64,000 nucleotides of DNA from contig OY987299.1 of assembly GCA_963920635.1 (NCBI GenBank), positions 131,065,373-131,129,372 on the forward strand, read 5' to 3'. The notes beneath the pieces are model-generated. The model ran no database searches and was not told where the DNA came from. It worked only from the letters and a program-made list of their open reading frames with translations. The DNA is from Pseudeuparius sepicola. Lineage: Eukaryota > Arthropoda > Insecta > Coleoptera > Anthribidae. Shown here in pieces: positions 23,730-33,299 of the stretch. The translations under genes and the position numbers were made by a program. Every line of letters starts with the position of its first letter. The stretch's first letter is position 1.

Positions 23730-23822
23730 ATGATATATATCAAAAGATATATATCTTGATACATATCAAGATATTTATTCTTTGATATTTATCAAGATAT
23801 CAAGATATATATCAAGAAGATT
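23730..23822. repeat. ATATATCAAG-rich low-complexity array
   Basis: Overlapping GATATATATC palindromes with ATCAAGATAT links make an AT-rich subterminal array of the hAT-like element. A shorter, diverged counterpart lies at 27373-27420. Confidence 0.7.
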
Positions 23823-23996
23823 TTTTTTAATTATCTCTGTATTCTACATCTTATATTTATCACTGATTATCATTTTTAGTAATAATTGGACAATGGTTAT
23901 TATGAAGATTATTACACAATCTACTGCATAGTGGATTTAAATTCAAAATACTTACCTACCTAATATGGAATTGTCAGTAGCAGGAAAAATGTAATA

Positions 23997-24110
23997 CATT
24001 GCTCGATGCGTAAGCTCTTTTTGGCCTTGGAGAGAGTTTTAAGACCCGAGGCAACACGGGCGTTAAACAACCTCCTCGGCCAAAAAAGTGCGCTTACGCA
24101 TCTCACAATG
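23997..24110. repeat. Compact ~115-bp hairpin (H2)
   Basis: CATTGCTCGATGCGTAAGC...TTTTTGGCC pairs with GGCCAAAAAAGTGCGCTTACGCATCTCACAATG. The loop is GC-rich (ACCCGAGGCAACACGGGCG). Same architecture as H1, H3 and H4 but unrelated in sequence. Confidence 0.75.
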
Positions 24111-24764
24111 TAAATAACTATTTAATACAGCACACTCTTCAAACATTATCAACAATATCAAGACTGAGATAGACTATAACAAGACGGATAGACAAGGATG
24201 GGATGTTCTCGATGATCTTTCTAAACAAAGCTTGCTTGGTGCTGAAGTTTTTGTACATGTGCCGCCCATATTAGTTTATACATGGTGCCGCCGCCCATCA
24301 GAGGCGCCACCACCAACGAGCTACTTGACGTCACAACCAAGGAGGGCGCGTTTCAAGAATGATTTCAATTATGCAGTTTTTAATTGCTTACATTTATTAC
24401 ATGAAAATAAAAAATGAGTTTTTTTGTGAACTGTGGTTCATTTAATGGCAATAAATTACGTTTATAAGTAATATTTTTGAAATGTAATTTTTGTGCAAGT
24501 TCCCCATTATAATAATCACCTAATAAGTAGGAATAGCCTATTTTTGATACCATTACTTCTTACCGACAATTATTTTATAGGAGTTTTTTTTATATAGGTA
24601 TACAATCTAACGTTTTGTTTTTTGTTCATGAAGTTTTTTGTTTTTATTTTTTGAATTTATTTATAGTAAAGTACAAATAAAAAACGCTGGAGTTTTTTTT
24701 TGAATACTTATACCTTAGATATACAAATTTCAATTTTTTTAAAATAACTATCAAGATTTGGATA

Positions 24765-25390
24765 TACAGGGTGGTTCACTTTTATGTGGTAGGACTTTAA
24801 CATTAGATAGAAAAAGATAATCTAAAATGAAAATTTTATATCAACATATATCGGGGAAAGCTTAGTTTCCGAGATACAGGGCGTTGAAGTGTTGGAAAAA
24901 ATATGAAGTATTTTTACACTGTCCGAACCAGTGGAGATATTTAAACCAAATTTGATGTGTAGTACCACCTTTTTGACTACGATATTTAGTGATAATATGA
25001 AGGTCCTGAAATAACCAGTGGTGGAGTTATGGGTTTTCACTATCACTAAATTTAAAAAGTAATTAGTACGGACCTGTCTCACATCAACGTAATTTTTTTT
25101 TTCGTAAAGTTCTTTCAATTCTCTACAAAAAGTGTATCTTGCCATTTTTTTGTATCTGCCACGGTTGTGTAGTAAATAAATTATTTCGTTTCCATCTCAG
25201 CTCGCAAATAACAGAAATTAATTATGGAACACTTATCGGATTCAGCTATTTTATTTTTAATTTTATGGAAACAATTTTAAAAATAAACTGGCACTTGGTT
25301 TGAGGTACATTACTTTATTATCATTTTAACATTTTTATCAAATCTAGTATTATTTCTTAATAATTTTTATAATTCTAAATTTGTACAACA
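24765..25390. repeat. Left inverted arm of the mariner element
   Basis: It begins with the CAGGGTGGTTCACTTTTATG terminus and ends at the transposase stop codon (25375-25377). It contains an ATG-initiated 107-codon frame on the minus strand, but the mirrored right-arm frame is interrupted, so it is not called a gene. Confidence 0.9.
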
Positions 25391-26459
25391 TTCAACAATT
25401 GTTCAAAATGTGATCCATTCTGTTGCACACATAATTCACTTCGACGCCTAACGGATTGAACAGCATCGATTAAATTGCCATTTCTCAATTCATCGCACGC
25501 ATTTCTGATACGATCAATAAGTTGTTCCCTTGTTTCTACAGGAGTCGCATAGACTTGTCCTTTTAAAAATCCCCATACGAAGAAGTCCAGAGGTGTTATG
25601 TCCGGAGAACGTGGTGGCCAAGCGACCGGTCCCCCCCGTCCGATCCACCTATTTGGAAAGTTATTATTTAACCAGTTCCTCACATTTCGGTGAAAATGTG
25701 CAGGACAGCCGTCAAGTTGGAACCAAGCCAACAATCTTAAGTTTAAAGGAATGTCTTCCCACATATTATTATGCTCAGCTACTAAAAACTCCAAAAAATT
25801 GTCACCATTCACTCGCTGTGGCAAAAAAAGGGTCCAAACAGATGATGGTTGTACAGTCCAATCCAAACATTGACACTAAATTCGACCTGAAAATTTCTTG
25901 GCCGGATTGCATGTGGGTTTTCTTGTGCCCAAATATGCTGATTATGAAAGTTTACTACTCCACGACGAGTAAAACACGACTCGTCCGTCCATAAAATGTT
26001 ATTTAAAAATTGTCTATTTCCTTCAATTGACTCCAAAATCCATCGGCAAAACACTAATCTTCTTTCTGCATCGCCGGGCCTTAAACCTTGTACGGGTTGT
26101 AGATGATACGCATGCCTGTGATCTCTTTTTAAAGCTCGCAAAATTGCAGACTTTGAAACACGTAGGGCCACTGACACTCTTCTGCTACTTGTTGTAGGAT
26201 TCCTATCGAATTCACGAAGAATCTCATTGTTGCGTCTGACTTGTTGGATATTGTTTTCATTTCCTCGTTCGACGATTCTAGTTCTCAGACCGCGAGTTCT
26301 GAATTGCCGGTGCATGTTAACAAACACCGAGGGACGCGGATGGCGCCTATTTGGAAATCGCCTCCGGTATTCTCTGGCTGCTTCCGCAGAGTTTCCATTT
26401 GCAACTCCATAGCAGAAATGGATGTCAGCCTGCTCTTCATTTGTAAATTGGAACGGCAT
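25375..26459 (-). CDS. Mariner-family (Tc1/mariner) transposase, one frameshift
   Basis: It starts at ATG 26459 (MPFQFTNEEQADIHF) and ends at TAG 25375, about 361 codons if one base is allowed for. The N-terminus is the DUF4817-type helix-turn-helix found in insect mariner-family transposases (YGVANGNSAEAAREY...RFPNR). The DDE triad appears as WTDESCF (first Asp), QLDGCPAHF (second) and WPPRSPDITPLDFFVWG (third). The only break is in a run of seven A (plus strand 25823-25829), where eight would keep GPFF and LPQRV in one frame. That could be a true mutation or a homopolymer error. All other residues look conserved, so this may be a recently active copy. Confidence 0.92.
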
Positions 26460-26578
26460 TTTAATTATTAACAAAGACAAACTGCGGCGCTGCTACGTTC
26501 ATCTACTGGATGACAGATTATTGTATTATTAACGGTCAATAAGATTTTCTTTTCCATGGCACACTTATCTTCACCAGT

Positions 26579-26702
26579 ACGGCGATGCAGAAAGGACATT
26601 AGTATTTTGCCGATGGATTTTGTAGTCAAAGGAAATAAGACAATTTTTAAATAACATTTTATGGGCGGAAGAATCATGTTTTACTCGTCGTGGTATAATT
26701 TA
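26579..26702 (+). pseudogene. Truncated, inverted second mariner transposase copy
   Basis: The plus strand encodes GDAERTLVFCRWIL, a stop, then RQFLNNILWAEESCF and TRRG. This is the same segment as GDAERRLVFCRWIL...TDESCFTRRG of the neighbouring minus-strand transposase, with substitutions including the catalytic Asp region (AEES for TDES). After TRRG it jumps directly to the sequence that follows the stop codon in the main copy, so roughly the C-terminal half has been deleted. Confidence 0.88.
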
Positions 26703-27372
26703 GAATTCTACAAATTTAGAATTATAAAAATTATTAAGAAATAATACAGATTTGATAAAAATGTTAAAATGATAATAAAGTAATGTACCTCAAACCAAGT
26801 GCCAGTTTATTTTTAAAATTGTTTCCATAAAATTAAAAATAAAATAGCTGAATCCGATAAGTGTTCCATAATTAATTTCTGTTATTTGCGATATTTATCA
26901 ATAATCTTAGAAAACACATTTTTAGGCAAAAAAGGCTGAGATGGAAACGAAATAATTTATTTACTACACAACCGTGGCAGATACAAAAAAATGTCAAGAT
27001 ACACTTTTTGTAGAGAATTGAAAGAACTTTACGAAAAAAAAATTTACGTTGATGTGAGACAGGTCCGTACTAATTACTTTTTAAATTTAGTGATAGTGAA
27101 AACCCATAACTCCACCACTGGTTATTTCAGGACCTTCATATTATCACTAAATATCGTAGTCAAAAAGGTGGTACTACACATCAAATTTGGTTTAAATATC
27201 TCCACTGGTTCGGACAGTGTAAAAAATACTTCATATTTTTTCCAACACTTCAACGCCCTGTATCTCGGAAACTAAGCTTTCCCCGATATATGTTGATATA
27301 AAATTTTCATTTTAGATTATCTTTTTCTATCTAATGTTAAAGTCCTACCACATAAAAGTGAACCACCCTGTA
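26703..27372. repeat. Right inverted arm of the mariner element
   Basis: Mirror of 24765-25390. The extra ~45 bp near 26890-26935 (ATCAATAATCTTAG...) has no counterpart on the left. The mirrored ATG frame at 26991 is cut short by the extra T near 27230. Confidence 0.9.
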
Positions 27373-27442
27373 TATCGATAAATATCCGATATTTTGATAT
27401 TTATATAAATATCATGATATTTGCCAACCTTAGTATTGGCCT

Positions 27443-27800
27443 TGTTTTCTGGTACACCCGGTATAACGTCTCAATACTGTCAATCGGCCGTCCGCGTCGA
27501 ATGCCCCCTTTTCATCGACTATGGACTCATCTAGATCTTGTCAGGATCGCGTGATAGACGAGTTTGATGGATTAACGCTGTGGCACCTTACTGTAAAAAT
27601 ATGTACGTCGGTTCTCAAACTGATAACCTGTTTTCGATCCACAGAAAGCCACTTGCGGTATTCGAGATACGGCGTGCGTAGGATAAAAAAAAATGAAGAA
27701 GATGAATCGGTCTGTTCTGAGGCCCACGTTTCGGGGTTTTACCCGACTTTCAGACATTGTTACGGATATTGTACCTTAATATATACTATTATTAGAATAT
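27443..27800. other. GC-richer segment, candidate exon or conserved element
   Basis: 27480-27770 has balanced composition and an ATG-initiated plus-strand frame from 27521 of 93 codons. It has a cysteine-rich start and a basic middle and matches no family I recognise. It may be an undetected exon, a conserved non-coding element or chance. Confidence 0.22.
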
Positions 27801-30151
27801 AATTTGCGATCAACATATTATATCTTCATATTATATATTAAACTGATTTCTAAAACTATAATACATATTATAAAGTAGAAGAATGATTTAAAATCCACCC
27901 TAAAAGCAAAATGGTCCACTAGAGAAAGTTCTGCGTGCTTGTTATAAAACAATGATTAAAGTTTTAGGAAAGGTTTATTCCTTTTTTGTAGAGGGTTTAA
28001 GGAATTCTATAAAACTAAATTGTTGGCCGAAGAATAATAGTCTGTCCAATTTTCTTGAGATACTAACTGCTTAAAGGTATAGAGAATAAATTAGTACTTA
28101 CACCTTATATAAATCAGCTTGACGATGAAGAAATTGGTAGAGTTTATTTTCAACAAGATGGTGCTAGAACACGCACTGCAGGTGAATTGATGAATAAGTT
28201 ACTGAACATTTTTCAAAATTTCTTAGTGTAGGTGGTCAGAGATATTGCGATTTCTTTTTGTACTTAAAGAACACTATTTTTTAAGTTTGTATACCTAAAT
28301 AACTATTACAGAAGATGATTTTGGAAAAAAAAAATAAAATAAATGCTAATCTTCACGTTCTTGAAAATGGATTTAATTTTGTTCGAAAAAGATGCGAGAG
28401 CTATTTGGGAAATGGTGCGGGGTTCATTTTCAACACTTTTTGTAATGTTTATTAAAATGTGTTTCTTTGATGTTTGTTTTTTATTTATTATTAGTGTAAA
28501 GTTAAAAATGATCTACCTATATACACAAAAAAATTAAGGATTTAATTAATTTCACAGCACACAAATCTTTGAAATTTGCCGCGTGGAATCTACATCTCGA
28601 GCATTTGTAGAATTTTCTAGTCTGTCAGTTAATTAAATCGATAGCTGTAGTTTATTTCATCAAACTAGCAAAAATTTTTATAAGCCTTCAAAATTTTTTT
28701 TCTCAAAAAAGTTATAAATCAGGCTTGCGCTAGGGATATGTGAAGCTTGTGATATATCGATTGAAAGTGCATACCATTTTGAATAATTGTTAGGGACTTA
28801 AGTGCATGCATCAATTATTTATTGCATGCGCCCCACGTTATTCGAATATTATTCAAATATTTTTTTTATTTAATATTCATATTTTTTATAATAACAAATA
28901 ACATGTAATACTAATATATGTGTATGTGTATAGCAAGTTAATATTGCATTGTTGTCCAGTTCTGAGCTATGTTTAAAGTTTCAAGTCTCTTCAACTTTTT
29001 GAAAAGCCACTGCCGTAGAAATGATATATTTAAAAAAAGGTACCTAACATTTCAAAGCTTGTCTACAAAAACAGGAAATAATACTACATACATATTATAT
29101 AGTATGTTTTCATATTTTTGCCTCTTCTATTTGATCACTGCTGATCATTAAATTTTTAGTAGCTACCGAACAATGATTATTCTGATGATTATTAGTTGTT
29201 ATGGTATAAAATGAAGTTACTTGGAACAGCATAAAAATGCTTGGGCGGCGTTTGCTAATAATATTATAAAAATTTTATTTAAACTCTATAAAAAACAATA
29301 AACTACAGGTACTTTGAAATAATTCAAACCAAAGCAAACCAATAATTTTGTTACACACAAAACAACACCACACAAAAATCTATACACAAAACCAAAATCC
29401 GTAAAATAAAGCGCAATCCTTATTTCCGTGCACGGCACTGGTTATACTGGCCTAACTGGCCCACGTCGACACCTGCTCGGCGAATCTCCGAAACGCCGAC
29501 CAATCAAATCGCTACGCTCGCTTTCTTATTGGCTGCCTCCTTGACTAGGTCGACGTCGACCGCATAAAAACCTTTGAATTTTATACGGGCGATTTCTGCT
29601 CATACTTATGTATGGTATTTTTATCAGTAACAGAGAGTGGTAAATGCTAATAGATCGCGCTAATAGATCGCGCCAATTATATCACTGAGTTCCAAGTGAG
29701 TTCATTTATATTTTACCAGGGTAGCTCGAGAACAGGCGCCTCGGCAATAAAATACGAGACAAAACACTTTTTTAACCATATTAAACCGAACCTGGTAGTG
29801 AAAAGAGATGAAGAAGACAGAGAAAATAGATATTGCAGTAAAAACAAGTAACTGCATGCTCACCTAATATAATATCACCAATGCTTGCATGGGTTACACT
29901 GTTCGACAGCTGGCCACTTGTGCAGCGAAATGCGGTAGATAGGCGTGCCAAAATTTCACAGATCTTAGGATATACTTGCGTAAATACTTATTATAGATAT
30001 GGCTTTTTAGAGACCTTTTGGCAACATTATATGGTGCATTAACCTTTACGTTGTGTTTGACGACAACCTTTAAAAAACATTAGAAGTGAAATATTAACTT
30101 GCTTGTAAAATATGTATATTTTTGAAAACTGCGTAACGCTTATGCGTCCTA
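27801..30151. other. AT-rich spacer with one GC-rich patch
   Basis: 29095-29190 resembles 23850-23920 (ATCACTGATTATCA..., TGGACAATGGTTATTATG), a diverged relative of the hAT-like element's left interior. 29440-29570 is CpG-rich with two inverted CCAAT words (GACCAATC, TTATTGGCTG) and GTCGAC repeats. No gene was recognised. Confidence 0.35.
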
Positions 30152-30381
30152 TACAGGGTGATTCACGTAAGTGGTTCATTAGAAGTTTACGGGGAAGGAG
30201 TGCGAATTTTGATTTGAAATTTTGGTAACTTATATAGCAGGTTGTAAACTTTCTTTCTAAAATATTTTCAACTTCCGATAACTTCCGGTCGAAATTTATG
30301 AATCTGGAAAACTGAAATTTTGGACTGTCGTAGGCGAAAGTCAACTTTATTAAGTGGTCTGTATGCCATTTCATAATATTG

Positions 30382-31237
30382 TACAGGGTGTTCGGGAAAA
30401 AATTCCCAATATCAACATCGAAAAATTGAAAAATCTCATTTTTTTCAAATGGAACCCATATTTTTTTATTGCACCTTTGAAATGCTTGTGAAAATACAGT
30501 TCAAAAAGATATAACACACTATATGTCTAAATGAAGCGGTTGCTTCGTTATTACGCAAAATAGTATTTTTGCTGCTACATATCAAGAAACAACGGACCTT
30601 TTCTAATAGGCGGCCATGGATTTGTCATTTGTGATTGTTATTTATTGTGTTCCAAACAAAAAAATATTAACTGTTGACAAGAATGGCTCAAATTAACTAT
30701 TCTAACGAAGATATTTTGAATATGTTTGACACTCATGGAGAGTGTAAAAGAATTTTAGAAAGAACAATTAGAGTTTTTAATGAAAGGCACATTTACCACC
30801 TTTGCCGAAAAGAAAATTCCGAAAGTTCGAACGAAATTTCATAGTCCATGGCAAGGTCCAAACAAAGTAGTACCTATTGTTATGTAATTGTTAGTAGATA
30901 TTATTTAATTTTGTATTGTTGCTTCTCAGGAAAAAAATATTATTAAATAGCCCTTAACCTTGTCATATAATTGCGCTATTTCATTTTCGATGGCCCCCTA
31001 TAATGTGACGCTCCTTGAGAAATGGCATCTTTGTTGATACAGAGCAGAACAAATACGTATTTTGCGTATAACGAAGCAACCGCTTCATTTAGACATATAG
31101 TGTGTCATATCATTTTGAACTGCCTTTTCACAAGCATTTCAATGGTGTAATAAAAAAATATGGGTTCTATTTGAAAAAAATGAGATTTTTCAATTTTTCG
31201 ATGTCGATATTGGGAATTTTTTCCCGAAGACTCTGTA
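30382..31237. mobile_element. Inner mariner-type element within the foldback
   Basis: The TACAGGGTGTTCGGGAAAA terminus is inverted at the right as TTTTCCCGAAGACTCTGTA. The arms pair to about 30600 and 31010 (GAAGCGGTTGCTTCGTTAT, TGACACACTATATGTC-type blocks). It contains the truncated transposase start below. Confidence 0.82.
30683..30844 (+). pseudogene. N-terminal remnant of a mariner-family transposase
   Basis: This 53-codon frame starts MAQINYSNEDILNMFDTHGE, followed by CKRILERTIRVFNERH. It matches in layout the DUF4817-type DNA-binding N-terminus seen in the element at 26459. It ends in a stop after an unrelated tail. The DDE domain is missing, so this is the deletion derivative of an autonomous parent. 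The start codon and reading frame of the DNA-binding part are intact. Confidence 0.7.
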
Positions 31238-32122
31238 CAATATTTTGAAATGGCATACAGACCACTTAATAAAGTTGACTTTCGCCTACGACAGTCCAAA
31301 ATTTCAGTTTTCCAGATTCATAAATTTCAAAGTTATCATCACTATGGTCGTTGGCTGCAACACTCAAAAAAATTTGCGAATATCTCGAAAAGGGTTAGGA
31401 ATAGGGTACGCGTTATATTCAGAAAAAAGATTTGAAATTTAATAGGGAAACAAATGGTGTAATAATATATAGGGTGTTATATTTGAAATACCAAAGTTGC
31501 TATCGACTTCCGGTATAACCGGAAGTGATCGGATGTTGAAAATATATTTTAGAAAGAAAGTTTACAGCCTGTTATATAAGTAACCAAAATTTCAAATCAA
31601 AATTCGCAGTCCTTCCCCGTAAACTTCTAATGAACCACTTACGTGAATCACCCTGTATATTATTTTTGTGACAGGTAACTTTAAAAATACTATACCTACT
31701 TACTCACAATCATGCAACTAAAAAATAATGTGTTTGTTTGTTTATTCCTTTTTAATATAATAAATTATCGGTATTCTTTGGCTAGAACCAATCCTACATG
31801 CAGTTAGTTACCCATAAATTATTTTCTAACAGTTTAGCAAAATACCGCCGCGAGTCGGGCGTAACTCCGTACCTTCTAACCGGAAATTAAATCAACATTA
31901 TTAATTACCGATAGTTGTAATTACGAGAGCAGATTAGTCGTTGCTTAAACTCACGGGCGTAGCCAGGATTTAGTTTGGGGGGGGTTTAGTTTGAGAAGTA
32001 AATAAAACAACAAAAATATACTTACATGAAATTTAATATCTATATATTCATCCGAAAAACTACGACATATTTATAAAGTTCTTAACTTTAAATGAAATGG
32101 ATAAATTAATTTCGTTCCTCTG

Positions 32123-32639
32123 CGCTAAATCTAAAACCATTAAAGAAGAAATCTTCGGCTTTTTCTTTTAAATATATCCACTACTTCATCTGCATGAATT
32201 TCTGTTCCATAGTGAATGTTCATTAGAGCCAAACCATTAAGTCTGTTTTCACTTGTAGTGTTTCGTAAATAGTCTCCTTAGGCTCGAGAAAGACCTTTCT
32301 GGGGTAGCAGTGGATACAGGAATGGTAGCGAAGATTTGTAGTAATGTGTAAATATTAGGATAAAGGTTTTTATCGCACATATCTAGGCATTCCAAACTAG
32401 ATTTCGGGGTAGGCAGTCTTCTTATCAGCATGCAAGGTAGCTGAAGCTTTGATAGCTAAATCCAAATTTGTTTCTTTATTAGAAACCCCTTGACCTTGAC
32501 TACACCACTTTTTCCAGTAGTCCATACCTTTAAGTTTATCACCCTTCCTTTTTTTCCCCTCCATTTTTCGACAGTAATAATGATTCACGTATCTATCCTT
32601 AACAAGGTCATCGAATAACAGCGCACTAAAATAACTCAC
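32123..32639 (-). pseudogene. hAT transposase, N- and C-terminal parts joined by deletion
   Basis: The minus-strand frame from ATG about 32566 begins MEGKKRKGDKLKGMDYW and stops at 32397. In the overlapping frame the hAT C-terminal dimerisation region follows: CDKNLYPNIYTLLQIFATIP, then VSTATPERSFSSLRRL. After one frameshift near 32265 it continues YLRNTTSENRLNGLALMNIH. The catalytic DDE core between these parts is absent. The ATPERSFS...LRRLK-type motif identifies the family (ZMYM1/TTF-like hATs). Inactive, but possibly mobilisable by a full-length relative because its ends are intact. Confidence 0.88.
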
Positions 32640-32752
32640 TTACACGGTACACTTAATTCTCTTCACTATTCGTTCACCACTTTTCACTTTTATTCGCTTC
32701 GAGTTCGCATGGAACAATACTGCCGTAAGCGCGGTCACGCGCCGCGGCGCCG

Positions 32753-32760
32753 CTTATATA
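32753..32760 (-). promoter_or_regulatory. TATA box of the hAT element
   Basis: TATATAAG reads on the minus strand about 190 bp upstream of the transposase ATG, in a CpG-rich stretch. Downstream, ACCGT|GTAAGTGAG (about 32634-32647, minus) is a consensus splice donor. The element therefore probably had a 5' untranslated exon. Confidence 0.45.
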
Positions 32761-33020
32761 GCAGCCCAGTAGCCGTCCAGAAACTTCCACGAACTTCCAC
32801 AAAGTTCCGCTCATTTCGACCGAGGGGCGTGGCGAATACTCGAGAAACAACGCAAAGTGTCCCTACAATACAAAATAGTTCGGCTGCAATTGCGTCTGCC
32901 TCTCGTCAAAAGATGGCGCTAGGCGTTACTATTACTACATATATTCAAACGTAATAATAATTTAACTCTTCACTCCTCGTATTTTTTCGGTATAATATTA
33001 GGTAATATTTTGCTTATTTC

Positions 33021-33061
33021 GGGGGGGGGGGGGGGGGGTTGAACCCCCGAACCCCCCCCCC
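33021..33061. repeat. G18 and C10 homopolymer runs in the hAT right end
   Basis: Eighteen G at 33021-33038 are followed by GAACCCCC and ten C at 33052-33061. The G run could form quadruplexes, and its length is unreliable in most assemblies. Confidence 0.85.
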
Positions 33062-33084
33062 TTGGCTACGCCCGTGCTTAAACT

Positions 33085-33299
33085 TATTACCGCGTGTAGG
33101 GACACGTGTTCGCCAGAAACGCGTACGCCTGCGTTTCCTGGACGCGGTCGGTTCCAGTCTTTTTTTCCGGCGCGAATCGCAGCCACAGCCGACGCGGATC
33201 GGGTTTCAGGAAACGGGGATGAATGATGTTTCGTGGTAGCAAAGTATAGCCGCGCAAGGTGCGGGACTTGCGGTTTTTGCCCGTCTATACGGGATATCC
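33085..33299. other. GC-rich patch
   Basis: CpG-rich and single-copy in the window, lying just outside the hAT insertion. No gene was recognised; a possible host regulatory fragment. Confidence 0.25.

Larger units (their letters stand above)
24765..27372. mobile_element. Young mariner-family element with ~600-bp inverted arms
   Basis: TATACAGGGTGGTTCACTTT at 24763-24782 is exactly inverted at 27355-27374, with TA at the insertion site. The arms (24765-25390 and 26700-27372) look almost identical. The main visible differences are a one-T length difference and a ~45-bp extra segment in the right arm near 26890-26935. The interior holds a nearly intact transposase on the minus strand and a truncated second transposase copy on the plus strand, both pointing outward. 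It is nested in the hAT-like element, so it is the youngest layer here. Confidence 0.93.
23720..27432. mobile_element. hAT-like element, 8-bp target duplication, hosting a mariner
   Basis: GTATTGGC is present at 23712-23719 and again at 27433-27440. Between them the ends are CAAGGTTGGCA and its near-perfect inverse TGCCAACCTTA. An 8-bp duplication and this type of end are hAT hallmarks. Both subterminal zones are rich in GATAT/ATATC words (23730-23822 and 27373-27420). Without the 2.6-kb mariner insertion at 24765-27372 it would be about 1.1 kb and non-autonomous. No hAT transposase is seen. Confidence 0.72.
30152..31657. mobile_element. Outer foldback element with nested inner element
   Basis: TACAGGGTGATTCACGTAAG (30152-30171) is inverted at 31638-31657. 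The outer arms (GGTTCATTAGAAGTTTACGG..., GTCGTAGGCGAAAGTCAAC) pair over about 230 bp. The right arm has about 190 extra bp near 31330-31520. The centre is occupied by a second element, 30382-31237. Confidence 0.85.
31952..33076 (-). mobile_element. hAT deletion derivative with perfect 8-bp target duplication
   Basis: CTTAAACT at 31944-31951 and 33077-33084 flanks perfect 14-bp terminal repeats CACGGGCGTAGCCA / TGGCTACGCCCGTG. Subterminal G- and C-runs mirror each other. It encodes on the minus strand an N-terminal piece fused to a hAT dimerisation C-terminus, the middle being deleted. The intact duplication implies a young insertion. Confidence 0.95.

Noticed and set aside
24822..25145. ATG-initiated 107-codon frame in the left mariner arm, mirrored at 26991 in the right arm
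   Set aside because: Conservation is explained by the arms being copies of each other. The right version is frameshifted, no domain is recognisable, and it lies in what appears to be the 3' region of the element.
25530..25994. 154-codon plus-strand frame
   Set aside because: It is the antisense of the mariner transposase coding region.
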